DNA of 64,000 nucleotides. Source: Tetradesmus obliquus (lineage: Eukaryota > Chlorophyta > Chlorophyceae > Sphaeropleales > Scenedesmaceae). Position numbers and translations under genes: made by a program. The notes beneath the pieces were generated by a model. It ran no database searches, was not told the DNA's origin, and saw nothing but the letters and a program-made list of their open reading frames with translations. Position 1 is the stretch's first letter, and each line of letters begins with the position of its first letter. The stretch spans positions 4,703,501-4,767,500 of the forward strand of contig CP126204.1 of the NCBI GenBank assembly GCA_030272155.1, written 5' to 3'. Below are positions 42,001 to 53,445 of this stretch, piece by piece.

Positions 42001-45000
42001 TTGGTCATCAGAGGAGCCCAGTGGTCTGACTGACTGTGGCTGCTGGGCACAGCTGCAGGCAGGCAGCCAGGTGCGCTACTGCATGGAGTCATGGTCACAG
42101 ACGTGCGCAGCAGTGCAGCTCAGCGAGGTGTTGCTGCCGGCTGCATCAAGCCCAGGCCAAGATCTACATGTGACCTGCTGCCCAGCACAGCCAGCTGACA
42201 ACACCACAACTACGCTAGGCAGCTGCATGCAGCATGCACCATTCAAGGCATGTCAGACACTCAATGTACCGTGTATGGGCGGCTCAGCAGTGCAGTCTAG
42301 CAAAGCAGCAAGGACAACTGCCAGTTTTTGGGCTGTCAGCTGCCCAGCAGTCGGATTGCCAGTGTCGCAACAGCAGCAGCAGCAGCAGCAGCCTGCTGCA
42401 GCAGCTGGTGCTGTTTGCAGGTCAGCAGCTATGTTGGGCAGCATCAAGCAAGGTGCAAGGTACGCAGCACCACCACCAGCAGCAAGGGATGCGAGTACGA
42501 GGGATAATTGAAGCAGCGCTGCAGGTGGCATGGCAGCAGCAGCAACAGACAGCAGTGCAGAAACAGCCATGCTGCGCCGGCAGCTCTGCGTTGCGGAACA
42601 CTGATACAGCTTCCTTCTGCACTGTTCGCTCAGCAGCGCCTGGCAGCGCACAGGAGGCAGCAGATGGGCAGCTGGTAACGGCACCAGGTGCAATGACAGC
42701 TGCCTTCGTTGCTCCAGCTGGTGGGACTGGCGCTGGTTTGGTTGCTACAGTCCTTGCAGAGGAGCAGGGTGAAGAGGATGCTGCTGGCATTGGCAGCAGC
42801 GCCAAGGTGGCGGCACGTGAGCAGCCTCTACTGCAGGGTGCTGCCTGGGCAAGCGCAGCAGCCGCCTCTGATGGGCACGGTGCTGGCTGGCCGCTACTGC
42901 AGACAGCAGAGCTAGCATTGGCACCACCAGCAGCACCACCAACAGCAGTAGTACAGACTGCAGCATATAAGCCAGCAGCAGTTTGTGGTGTCATGCAGTG
43001 TATTGCTGGGCCTAGCACTGGCCAGCAGCTTGAGAGTGGAGCAGCAGCATCCCACCCTGCAGACGTTCAAGAAGCTAGCGTGCAGCAACCAGCATCCCAT
43101 ATGGACAGCATGTGGCTCAACCGGAGTGAGCTGTGCCAAAGCCTCCGCCTAGGACATGTGGCTTCAGCAAGGAGCAGCGTTGCAACCATGCAGTGGCTGC
43201 TGCCAAAGCTTACCGTGGCGTTACAAGCAGGCAGGCCTGAAGAGGCAAGCAGGTTGATCAGTAAGGCGAGAGGGGTGGTCTTCAGCACAGATGAAGTCAT
43301 GGAGCTGCTGCAGGCAGCACTGCAGCTGGATCCAACTGGCACGGCTTGCCTGGAAGTGCTGGAGCTTCTGCCACGATTCGGCAGCGAACCTGCTGTGAGC
43401 AGCCTCAGTAACCAGCAAGTACTGCAGCTGCTGCGCTGTGCCAGCCCGCTGGTTGGGCAGAGGGTGAAGCACACACTGGTGAACAGCATTGGCTGGAGCA
43501 TCATCAGCGCGCATGACAAGCTGGACGAGATCCTGCCATTGCTGCTGCAGTGGCTGGAACCAATGGAGTGCAAGCAGTGCATGCAAGCAGCCGATTTGCC
43601 AGCTGAGACAGCAGCAGCATTTGCAGATTTTGTCAGCCGCCTGTGGGCAGCGGAGGAGCCCAGTCACCTGGCCGAATGTGGCTGCTGGGCACAGCTGCAG
43701 GCAGGCAGCCAGGTGCGCTGCTGCCCAGCAGCGTCAGGGCCAGTATCATTCTGGCAGCAGTGTGCAGCAGTTCAGCTCAGCAAGGTGTTGCTGCCTGCTT
43801 TTTCAAGCCCAGCCCCAGAGCATGCGACCTGCTGCACGGCACAGCCAGCCAGTGCAACTGCTGCTACGCTAGGCACCTGCATGCAGCAGTCGCCACACAA
43901 GGCACAGCATGGGAGCGGTGTGAAGAGTGTGAGTTATCCGACAGTGCAGTCCAGCAGAGCAGCAATGACAGCAGGAGATGTGGGGCCTGTAAGCTGCCCA
44001 GTGCTTGACTCACCAGCGCGACAGCAGCAGCAGCAGCAGGGAGTAGGCAGCGCGCTTTCATGCTCTGTGCTGGCACGTTTGCAGCTGCCTGAGGACCTTG
44101 CCCAGCTGTCGCAAACAGATGTGATGTATGAACGTACTCCAAACAGCAGCATTGGCTCGCTCCAGAGTCAGCCGTCTCCTCATCAGCAGCACTAGCAACA
44201 GCAGCAGCAGCTGCACGGCATGATGAACTGGGCAGGGGGGAGTTAGAAGCTGCAGCGGCAGCCAACCTGGTTGCTGCTTGGGCTGCTGGTAGCAGCAGCA
44301 GTGTTAACGGTCCTGCTTCTGCAGCACCTGCAGCAGCTGGCTCTGGGCGCAGGTCACCAGCATCCTTGAGCTGCAGCAATCAAGAGCTCCCAGCTCCGCA
44401 GCATCACCAGCAGCAGCAAGGAATGTCAGCGCCAGGGAGCCTCAATGCAGCGCTGCAGGTGGCACGGCAGCAGCAGGCTGGCTGCGCCAGCGGCTCTGCA
44501 TTCTTCAACAGTGAGACATCCTCCATCTGCACAGTCAGCTCAACAGCGCATAGCAACGCACAGGTGTCAGCAGACGGACAGCTGTTGACGGCACCGGGCG
44601 CATCGGCAGCTGCCATTGTCGCTCTTGCTGGTGCGGCTGGCCGTGCGCTTGTTGCTACGGCCATTGCAGAGCAGCAGGGAGAACAGGATGCTGCTGGCGT
44701 AGATGACAGCACCAAGGTTGAGGCAGCAGAGCCGACAGTGAGGCACCTGACTGCTTTTCAAGGCGTGCCAGGCGCATGTGCCCTCTACAGCCAGTGCAAT
44801 GTTGAGCAGCCACTACTGCAGGGCGCTGGCTCAGCAAGAACAGCAGCGGCCTTCTACAGCTCGTATGGTGGTGATCGGCCACCGCAGGGTGCTGGCTTGG
44901 CAAGCACAGCACCTACTTCACTCAGCTGTCATGGTGGTAATCGGCTGCTACTGCATGGTGCTGGCTCGGCAAGCACAGCAGCTGCCTTCTACAGCTCGTA

Positions 45001-45481
45001 CGGTGGTGATCAGCTGCTATTGCATGGTGCTGGCTCGGCAAGCACAGCAGCTGCCTTCTACCGCCCGTACGGTGGAGATCAGCCGCTACAGCAGGCAGCA
45101 GAGCCAGCCGTGGTACCACCAGCATCATCATCAGTACCAGGGCCAGCACCAATAGAGGCTGCAGCATCCAAGCCAGCAGCAGTGGTGGAGCCGACAGCGC
45201 CAGCGGCAGAAGATGAAGAAGACACTGCACCCGCAGCAGCAGAAAGAGAAGATGATGCCAGCGTGCCTGCTGCCAGCGCTGTTCATGGTGCTGGTGGGTC
45301 AGCAATCGGCGGCCTGCTGGAGTCCTTGCTGAAGCCTCTGCTGCAGAAGGGGCAGAAGCAGCAGCAGCAGCAGCAGCAGGTGGCGGGTGAATCTGTACTA
45401 GCAGGCGGCGTGCTGGACAGCGTGGGAGCAGCAAGCACGGCGGCAGTTGCCAGCGCAGCAGTGCAGCACCTGGGCCACTGA
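39080..45481 (+). CDS. Unrecognised, internally duplicated helical/low-complexity protein (possibly more than one gene)
   Basis: Proposed start MNASRATAVDDNIGGG at 39080. Exon 1 (39080-39167) joins in phase to an exon from 39262. A small exon (about 39981-40097) may follow. Exon 40369-40608 and the exon starting at 40850 are tandem copies: both begin D-A-x-M and end near GWRPC..LSGEQ. A 1.6-1.9-kb coding block is then duplicated: 41460-43030 against about 43100-45200. The shared motifs are ELLQAALQL..TG, LELLP, QRV(K/R)HTLV and CGCWAQLQAGSQV. The second copy carries about four 23-residue repeats (AGSASTAAAFYSSYGGD) at 44818-45095. Frames change near 42500 and between 44195 and 44366, probably at introns. 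The C-terminus matches part of the neighbouring VPS9 protein. No known domain is seen and the function is unknown. Confidence 0.55.
44818..45095 (+). repeat. 69-bp coding tandem repeat, four units
   Basis: Four consecutive 23-codon units of the type GAGSASTAAAFYSSYGGD plus a variable QLLLH end, all in frame within the duplicated protein. The middle units differ little at DNA level. Confidence 0.85.
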
Positions 45482-46539
45482 GCTGTGCCAGTGCACATTG
45501 GCGGCGTGTGGTGGCCTTCAACAGCTGTGCCACACCTGCAGGTGATGGCTGCCATAGCACTGGTGGCATTATGCATTGCATGGGCGGTGCTGGCCCCAAG
45601 CAGGATGTCTCTGACTGCGCCGTAAGCATTCATTGTCAGACTAGCAGCTCAAGTGCCTGTTGAACATATGAGATGTGAGACAGCATGCGCGGTATGGTTG
45701 TAGGTTCGATGAGGTTGCTACTGGTACTAGTATTTGTAGCATACTGTAGTGTCACCTCGCAGCATGATGGGTTAAGACACGAGGGTTGTGCAGATTTAAA
45801 TTTGCATAATTGTCTTCAGATCATTTCAGGCTTCTGTGAGTAGGCCGGGGGGTTGCATGTACCGTACAGGAGGCTCCTGTAGCTCGCACTTCAGGGCCCT
45901 TGATGGCTGAGATGCCTCAGCGTTATAACGTAATCACCATGTTACAACAGTCCAGACTGATCACTTTGGCCATCAAAGTCTGACGGCTTGCCAGCAGGTA
46001 TTGCTGCTGGGTATGCTGTGTGCATGTATGCCGGTAGGTCACGACTGGCGGTGTTGCCTGAACCATTCAAGGGGAGGTACGTAACCTCTACAGTCACAAG
46101 AGCTGCAGTGCTGAATTGCACGTCGACGTGCGACCGCAGCAGACGTCTGCTTGTTGCCCACCCTCCCAGATGATGAGTGAGCGCCACTGGCTGTGACAGT
46201 TCACGCCAGGCAATACACACACTTGCAGGGGTACACCAAATCAGTCGCGGAAATGGCATTTCGCCCAAAGCCCATTTCCCAGCCACGGAGAAAAGAATCA
46301 CATTTGTAGGTTACATCTGTACGTGGACTCGCCTGTATAAGCAATTGATACATGCCCATCAAGCAATGGGCGTACGTGTAAAACATATGTTGTTGTTGAT
46401 TGTACAGGCAATATGCCCTGCACCAGTTACTATGCACCACGCATAACCACCATTGAGCACACCACTAGTAGCGCCCAGCCCGCAGCAGCTGCACCAGCGC
46501 AAACATCAGCAGCTCGAAATCCACACCAAGCTACACAGT
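45482..46539. other. Intergenic region between convergent genes
   Basis: A TTACA at 46311-46315 (TGTAA on minus) is 225 nt past the VPS9 stop and is a good polyadenylation candidate. The rest is AT-richer, CAG-poor sequence with no recognisable gene. Confidence 0.5.
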
Positions 46540-48524
46540 TCAGTCTAGAAGAGATGGTGCAGCCTGCACTGCACCACCTGCAGCTGCTGCTGGCGCTGGG
46601 ACTGCAGATGCAGTCGTCACAAAGTCACCAAACAAGTCGTCGTCGTCGTCAGCTGCTGCTGCTGCTGCAGCAGCCTCTGCAGCGCCAGTGCCAGGAGGTG
46701 CTGCTGCCGCCGTGCTGCCTGCTGGCCCCAAGCTGTCCAGCAAGTCTCCTGCTGCTGCAGCATCACCAGCCACCTGCTGCTGCTGCTGCTGCCCCTCCAG
46801 CAGAGACTCCAGCAGGGCATCCACTGCTGACTCGCCAGCAGCACCTGCAGCAACTGCAGCAGGCACATCGGCAGCGCCTGCTGCTGCTGCCGCTGGTGGT
46901 GGAGGTGCAGCGCCCTCTGCTGCTGGCACTCCAGGCCCTAATGCTGCTGCTGCCTCGGCCATTGCAGCAGGCGCTGGCGGCTGCTCGCCTGTGTGCGTGG
47001 CCGTGTCTGGCGCTACAGCACTTGCTGCAGCTGCTGGCAGTGCTGCTGCCTGCTGCGCGTCAGCTTCGTGTGCCTCTGCAGGAAGGGCTGCTGCAGCTTC
47101 CTCTTGAATTTGCGCCTGATGGTCAGTGCTGGGCCCAGCAATAGGCTCCACAGGGTCAACGGCTGTTGCTGGCTGGAATGCTGCAGCCGCTACTGCTGCT
47201 GCTGGTGGTGCTGCAAATGCTGCTGGTGCCTCTGCTGCAGTAGGCGCTGCGTCCTGTTGCTGCTGCCACTCCGGCTGCGCGGGCTGCGCAGCAGGTGCTG
47301 CAGGTTGAGACACAGGCTCTGCAGACCGAGCAGCCGCCGCAACAGATGCCTCAACAGCAGCAGGCTCCACGGCAGCTACGTGGACCGCAGCCGGCACAGC
47401 AGGTGGCTCAGCTGGCGGCGGTGGCGGTGGAGGCGGTGCTGCTGCTGCTGCTGCCGGCTGTGGTGGCATTGATGGTGCGACGGCTGCTGCTGGCACTGCC
47501 ACCACTGGTGCTGCAGGCACCACTGCTGCAGGTGGCGGCCCTGGCGGTGGCGGCGGCACCCACTCGCCAGCAGCAGCAGCAGCGACTCCATGTCCACCAT
47601 GCTGCTGCTGCTGCTGCTGCTGCTGTACATGCTGTGTGTGCTGCTCCAGTGCTGCCGTGAGCGCCTCATGCCGCAGCACCAGCTCCTTATAAGCAGCCAG
47701 CAGCCGCGCCACATCACCCAGGCTGAGGCTGTCCAGGCTGCTGCAGCTGAGGGGGTGGCGGCTGGCCAGGCCCTGAGTGGCGGCAGCAGCGCCACGGGAC
47801 GCCAGCAGCGCAACGCCTTGAGCTTCTAGTTCGGCGATGCTAGGCAGCGGCGCGGGGACTAATGCGATGCGCTGCTGCTGCTGCTGTGGTGGTGGCGGTG
47901 CAGGTGGCTGGGGCGGTGGGATCGCCTGCTGCTGCTGAGCGTAGTATGGCTGCTGCTGCTGATACTGCTGCTGCTGCTGATACTGCTGCTGTTGGTACTG
48001 CTGCTGCTGGTACAGCGCCGGCGCGGCCGCGTGCTGCTGGTGAGCCTGCTGGTAGGGTTGCTGGTAGACCTGCTGCGGCTGCAGCACCTGCGGCGGTTGA
48101 TAGGCCTGCCCCTGCTGTGGCTGCTGGTACTGCTGGGCTGCTGGCTGCTGCTGCTGCTGCTGCCAGCCAGGTGCGGAGTTGCCACTGGTGCTTGGCGCAG
48201 CTGGTGGCAACGCCTGCATCTGCAGCTGCTGCTCGCCCTGCTGGTGCTGCCAGCCGGACGCCGGCTGCACAATGCCTGCTGCTGCCGCTGCTGAAGCCGC
48301 CTGTGCAGTGGACTTGGCCACTCCATTGCGTGTCGAGTGCCTGGGCGAACCCGCAGCTGCTGCTGCCGCTGAGCCATCTGCGCTGTTGCTGTTACTGCTC
48401 TGCATCATTGCCAGCTGCTCGTCGCTCATGGCTCCTGCTGCCAGCATGTGTGCGATGAACTCGTCGGGGTGCACCTTGAGGCTGGTGGCGTCCATCATCT
48501 CAATGAAGGTGGCAGCAGAGCACT

Positions 48525-48559
<35 letters not shown>

Positions 48560-51309
48560 GCAGAGGGAAGCTATGAGCTGTGCAGAGATGATGATGCGCA
48601 AAGTAAAGTCACAGGCACAAACTGCAATTTCACAGCGCTGGCCGCCTGCCGCACCAGCTGTATGCGGTGCTACTGTGCACTGTGCCTCACCAGCTGTATG
48701 TGGCATGGTGAGATCTTGAGACGCGACGATGCCACAGCATTGCCGCATATACTGAGCACTGCTACCCACCAACTGAATGTAGTAGTACTGCGCCTCGTTG
48801 AACAGCTGCATGCTATTTGACAAAAACCTCTCACAAAAGCCCGCAAAACAGCAGTTCCCCAAGGCATTGCGTGCCCCGCCGCTCACCAGCTGTATGTAGT
48901 ACTAGTAGTACTGCGCCTCGTTGACCAGCAACATGCTATTTGACAAAGACCTCTCACAAATGCCCGCGAAACAGTATTTCCCGAAGGCACCGCATGCCCC
49001 GCCGCTCACCAGCTGTATGTAGTAGTACTGCGCCTCGCTGACGAGGCGTGCGTGGTAGCGGTAGCGCTCGATGTAGGCCAGGTTGCTGGCCAGGCAGGTG
49101 GGGCGCGCACGAATGACCGCCAGGATGAGCAGCGGCGTGAAGTCGTCAGCGCCTGAGGGCCCCAGCAGCAGCAGCAGCAGCAGCAGCGGCGGCGGCGGAT
49201 CACTTTAGGTTTGAAGCGATGAGGTGCACTGCTGCTGAGCCAGTGACACTTACACGTACTTGGACACGTACACACATGATGCAGGCAGCGGCAGCACAGT
49301 GGAAATGCAACTGCTGCAGCTCGCAAGGCAGCACACAAAATGCAGCAAGCCACAGCACGCGCTGCAAGGCCTGAGTGTATAGGCAGCTGCAGGTACAGCT
49401 GTGCTTGAAGGTTGTTGGCTGTGCTGCACAGTGCTTTGTAACACAGCAGCCTGTGGTCGTCCATCAGGCCGACCAGAGGGGCAAGCGAGGAGCACATGAC
49501 CTGCAGGCAGCGTCCCTGCAGCATTACTCACCGATGCCGTCTGCCGTGCTGCGCGATGTGAGCAGGTTGTTGAGCATGCGGCAGCAGTTGAGGATGCACA
49601 CCAGCTTGTCGCGAGGAGCCTGGCAGCAGCAGCAGCAAGCAGGGCAGCAGCGCAGTCTCAGCGCCTGTTGCTAGGGCTGAGCTGATGCCAAGCATGGCCA
49701 TCGCACCTTGCCAATGAATTGCACAGCAAGCACTGTACTTGGATCGCTGCTTGATTCCACCTGCAGGCATGCTCACTCATCGCACTGACACATCACTCTT
49801 ACTGAATGGCCAGCCGTTTCCCCCCACCTCAACCCTCCCCCACCTCAACGCATGGCTGGCCATACACAGCACACTCAGATCTTGGCAACCCCTCTCCTCC
49901 AATGCCCCACCCACCTTGAAGTTGTTCATCCTGTTGAGCTCCGCAGCAGCGCGTGCCAGGCAGCCCTCATCCACGATGCCATCAGGCACCTCCAGGTGCT
50001 GCGGCTGCACAAAGCCCAGCCCTGTGCAGCGCACCGCCAGCAGCTCATCTCGCTCCACGTCATCGGGGGCCGCCCTGAAGGTGCGCTCATGCAGCTTGGT
50101 CATCAAGTACTTCTCCATGGCCTGCAGGGGCAGTGCAATGAGACACAGCAACGCAACATGCAGTGAGCCACACAGCAGTACACCACTACACGTCAGCTTG
50201 GTCGTCAAGTACTTCTCCATGGCCTGCAGGCGTCAGTTGAAAAACACATTTGTTGCTAGCCTGCCTGCATGTCGTGATGTGTATCCTCTCTCCGTTTGAC
50301 ACAGAGCCGCGGCGCACACATCATGGCCATAATGTACTGTGCTTCATGGCGTGCAGGGCACTCCTTCAATGGCAGCGCATTACAATGTAAGCAACCATGC
50401 TCTCTGTTTGTTTGCATCTCAGCAGCAGCTGTGGCTGCTGCTGCTGCTGTTGCTGTTACGTGCGACACACAGCACTCAAGACACACATGTCATGCTGCCT
50501 GTGGGGTTGCATTTGGGCCGCGCATATGTTGCTGCTGCCGCCGGGCGCACCTCAGTCGCCGCGTCCAGCTCAGCGGGGCTGCTGGCCGCGAACAGTGGGT
50601 GCTTGGCCATGGCCGTCTCCATCTGCTGCAGGAAGCCCTGCGGGGTGAGCAGCAAGCAGCAGCAGCAGCAGCAACAGCAGCAACAGCAGCAACAACAGCA
50701 GCAGCAGGCACGTGCGTGTGTCACTGCCTGGGCCTGCCAATGTTGTGCAGGGTGTTTAGAGCTGTGCTGTACAGCAGGGCAGTTTCGATTACAGCAGGCA
50801 TCATGATGTACAGCTGACATGGAGTCACAATCATGTAAACTTCCAAAGCAAGGGTCAACATGCATGCATTTGCATTCTGCTGCCGCAGCTGTTGCCGCTG
50901 TCCTCACTGGTGCTGCTGCTGTGCTCAGCTGCTGCTGCAGGTGGTTGCACGCACCTGCACTGCCTGGCTGTCAGCCTCCGCATTTGGTGTGCGGTGCTTG
51001 AAATCCTTCATAAAACTGCAGCAGCAGTACCAACAAGCACAGCAGCAGCAGGGGGCTCCATACTTTCAATGCACAGTGCAACAGCAGCGGGACTGAACTG
51101 GGGTTGTGTGGGTGGGATGCAGAAAGTCCCAGCAGCTGCCTCTGGATGCACTGCCGGCTTTGACTGCTGTGCTAAGGCACTCTTGCTCCTCCAACTTACG
51201 TGTTGATGGCTCGCACCAAGTCCTTCGCCTGGTCCATGTTCATGACTTCAATGAACTGGTTGAAAGCCAAAGGCACAGCCGCGTTCTGTGCCGTATCCGG
51301 GTCGGCCAT
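46540..51309 (-). CDS. VPS9-domain Rab5-type guanine nucleotide exchange factor with long low-complexity tail
   Basis: Seven phase-consistent exons on minus: 51309-51200, 51015-50955, 50637-50551, 50121-49915, 49619-49532, 49152-49010 and 48522-46540 (892 residues). Residues 58-250 form a RABEX/VPS9 unit: HPLF....ELDAATE, AMEKYLMTKL, DKLVCILNCCRMLNNLL, GADDFTPLLILAVI, NLAYIERYRYHARL, EAQYYYIQL, AATFIE. This domain catalyses GDP release from Rab5-class GTPases on endosomes. The rest is Gln, Pro and Ala-rich. The C-terminus carries acidic/aromatic and di-leucine motifs (LLESLLEG, LLDSLG, DDDDDLFGDF and a terminal SLLD) that resemble clathrin-box and adaptor-ear ligands. Exon 6's end is echoed in intron 6, and exon 4's start upstream in intron 3. 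It shares a promoter gap with the plus-strand gene at 51713. Confidence 0.88.
48775..49005 (-). repeat. Two echoes of VPS9 exon 6 end with about 117-bp period
   Basis: The unit comprises the end of exon 6 (EAQYYYIQL), its donor and about 75 bp of intron, repeated twice more downstream. The nearer copy has a 6-nt insertion creating a TAG. The farther copy reads NEAQYYYIQL with synonymous changes at Ile and Leu. Shorter traces lie at 48650-48710. Confidence 0.88.
50193..50236 (-). repeat. Echo of VPS9 exon 4 acceptor and start
   Basis: Repeats the acceptor and first 10-11 codons of exon 4 (AMEKYL-TKL) about 102 bp upstream in the gene. One Met-to-Thr change; homology then ends. Confidence 0.85.
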
Positions 51310-51712
51310 GGTTTATTCGTTTCGATCTTGAAAATTCACAGGTCAAACGTCGGCAGACGCCCGGGCTAGTGCCTCTGCGCTCTGATCAGGGGACTGTGGG
51401 AACAGCAGCAGGAACCTCCCATGGCGTGAGGCACAGCCAGCAAGAAGCAGAGCTTGATGTTCGCTTTAGAGTCCTGCTGCTTGCAGTCGACGCACGTGCT
51501 GGTTGCCTAGGGCTCAAGGCTGGACGGGTGTGTTACCTCGGCTTGAATTTCTGTTTGCGTCAGGCGATCCATATGCATCCCTGCGGCTGCAATGATTGTA
51601 TTGCTGCTCGGTAACATAGGCTGTTAGCAAGACTTTGAGCAGCTCCTGCCAGTCAGATGCACATCACCAACCACCTGGCGCGCCCTCACAACGCAATCAG
51701 CAGTTGTCGCGA
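51310..51712. promoter_or_regulatory. Bidirectional promoter interval, VPS9 gene / 51713 gene
   Basis: 403 bp between divergent ATGs, low in CAG repeats. No specific motif could be assigned. Confidence 0.4.
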
Positions 51713-53111
51713 ATGTTTGCAGCAGTAGGTGTAGCAGGACTCTACCTGCTTCAAGCAGCCGGTGGAGGGCGCCTGACGGAGTTTGGCCGCGGCAGTCAGC
51801 ACACCCAGGAGCAGCAGGCGCACCAGCCACAGCAGCAACACAAGCAGACAGCAGATGCCCTGCCCAGCTCTCCTGCAAAGCTCAGGCCGCAGCAGTTGCC
51901 TCAGGCACGTATCAGGCATGGCTCAGTTGTGTTCTTCCAGGACAAGCGCGGCCAGACAGCACTGGTACAGCCATGCGGCACAGGCCGCAGCACCTGGCAG
52001 ATGGCAGTGACGTGCGCTGCCAGCGGCAGTAGCAGCATGCTGAAAGGTTAGTGGAGAGGGGATATGTGCATGGTTGATATTTGGCCGGCATGCACACAGA
52101 GCATTGTAGCTGACAGTAACGGTGCATTGTTGCGTCCAGTGGCTGCAGTTTTGGTGGAGCAAGCGAGCAAGTGGATAACAGCACAGCGCGAAAGGTGCAT
52201 TGCTGCAGAACATCTGTGTCTCTGCATGTCAGCCAGCAGCAGCGGCATCTGGTGTCTTGGTGCGTGCTCACCACCATCCACACCGCATTGCAATCGAATG
52301 AGTACACTTGCACTGCTTGCCTGCGCATCCTGCTGACTTCTGTTATACCATACACTGCTGTGCTGCTGCAGGCGAGGCTGAGCTGTGCTATGTGCCAGCA
52401 GAGGCGCTGTTCTTGGCAGTGCAGGTCGACAGTGACAGCGGCAGCAGCAACAGCAGCAACATGTTTGCATTCAGGAGCCTGGGGTGAGCAGAGCATTCTG
52501 CGCAAGGCCTCAGCATGCACTGCCATTGCTTGCTGCGCCTGCAGCTGCACTTTTGGACTCGCGCGCGGCTGATGCCACCTTTGGTGCTGACATGTACCAC
52601 CGCAGCTGCACTTGGCCCATGCAGTCAATTGCATTCATTAAGCTGACCGTGTCATGCACCTAGGGCACGTCAACTGCTGCAGCAGGTTTCCTCATGCGCT
52701 ATGCAATGCTGCATGTGCTGTGCTGTGTTGTGTGTGCCTGCGCGCAGCGCTGAGGGGCGCTACCCATCTGCCGGGCAGCCCATGCTGCCAGTTGCATGCA
52801 TAACTCCAACTGACTATGTCGTACAAGCAGGGGGACCTCGCTGCTGTAGCGAGCATTTGTCAGCCGTTGCCCCCTGCATCTGCTGCTCTCTGCGGTGTGT
52901 GCCTTGCTGCAGCGCTGAGGGGCGTTACCTGGCAGCCAGCCGCGACCTCTCCCAACCGCCAGTGCTGGAGGCGCAGCGAGTGACAACGGCAGGGCAGTGG
53001 CGGCTGACGCCTGGCGGCCTTGTCAACGTGCAGCACAGCCACAAGGTGCGGCATGGGCGCTCCACATCTGAGGGCAGCAGAGTGCTCGCAGTGGAGTCAC
53101 GTGTGACCTAA
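51713..53111 (+). CDS. Small protein with a possible beta-trefoil (fascin-like) fold
   Basis: Three phase-consistent exons, 51713-52046, 52372-52483 and 52913-53111, give 214 residues. The ATG at 51713 opens MFAAVGVAGLYLLQAAGG, a possible signal or membrane-proximal segment. A Gln/His-rich spacer follows, then ARIRHGSVVFFQDKRGQTALV and, across exons 2-3, MFAFRSLGAEGRYLAAS..L. Strand patterns such as 'F.FRS..GRYLAA' are typical of fascin/actin-crosslinking beta-trefoils, but the match is by pattern only. A weak echo of exon 3's start lies at 52741-52776. Function unknown. Confidence 0.6.
52741..52776 (+). repeat. Short echo of exon 3 start of the 51713 gene
   Basis: The sequence GCAGCGCTGAGGGGCG, with the acceptor and first codons of exon 3 (real copy at 52909), recurs 165 bp upstream. 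The first four codons match with one synonymous Arg change; similarity then fades. Confidence 0.7.
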
Positions 53112-53445
53112 ATGGCTTAAAAGTGATGGTCACACAACAACCTTGCCAGCTGCAAGTCCCACGAACATATACAGCATTGCGGCAGCTCATGGCGCTGTAG
53201 CAGTGGCGGCTGTGTGCTGTGCAGGCATGGGTATGCCAGGCATGTGGGGCCAGCTCAGGGCTTTCCCAGGACTCACTTTGAGTCGCAAAAGCCTATGCCA
53301 CACACTAGACGCGCCAGCTTTGGGTGCAAGCATACGTGCAGTACATTCCTGCAGCTCGTTGATGCCGCAGCATTGGCTGCGGTGCGCTGTGCGGCACTTG
53401 GCTGGTTGGCACCTGGTGCGGCTGTTGTGCTGTGCGTGCCGTATG

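Noticed and set aside
50296..50817. Plus-strand ORFs opposite VPS9 exons 3-4
   Set aside because: They are antisense shadows; the minus strand carries the VPS9 motifs with consistent splice phases.
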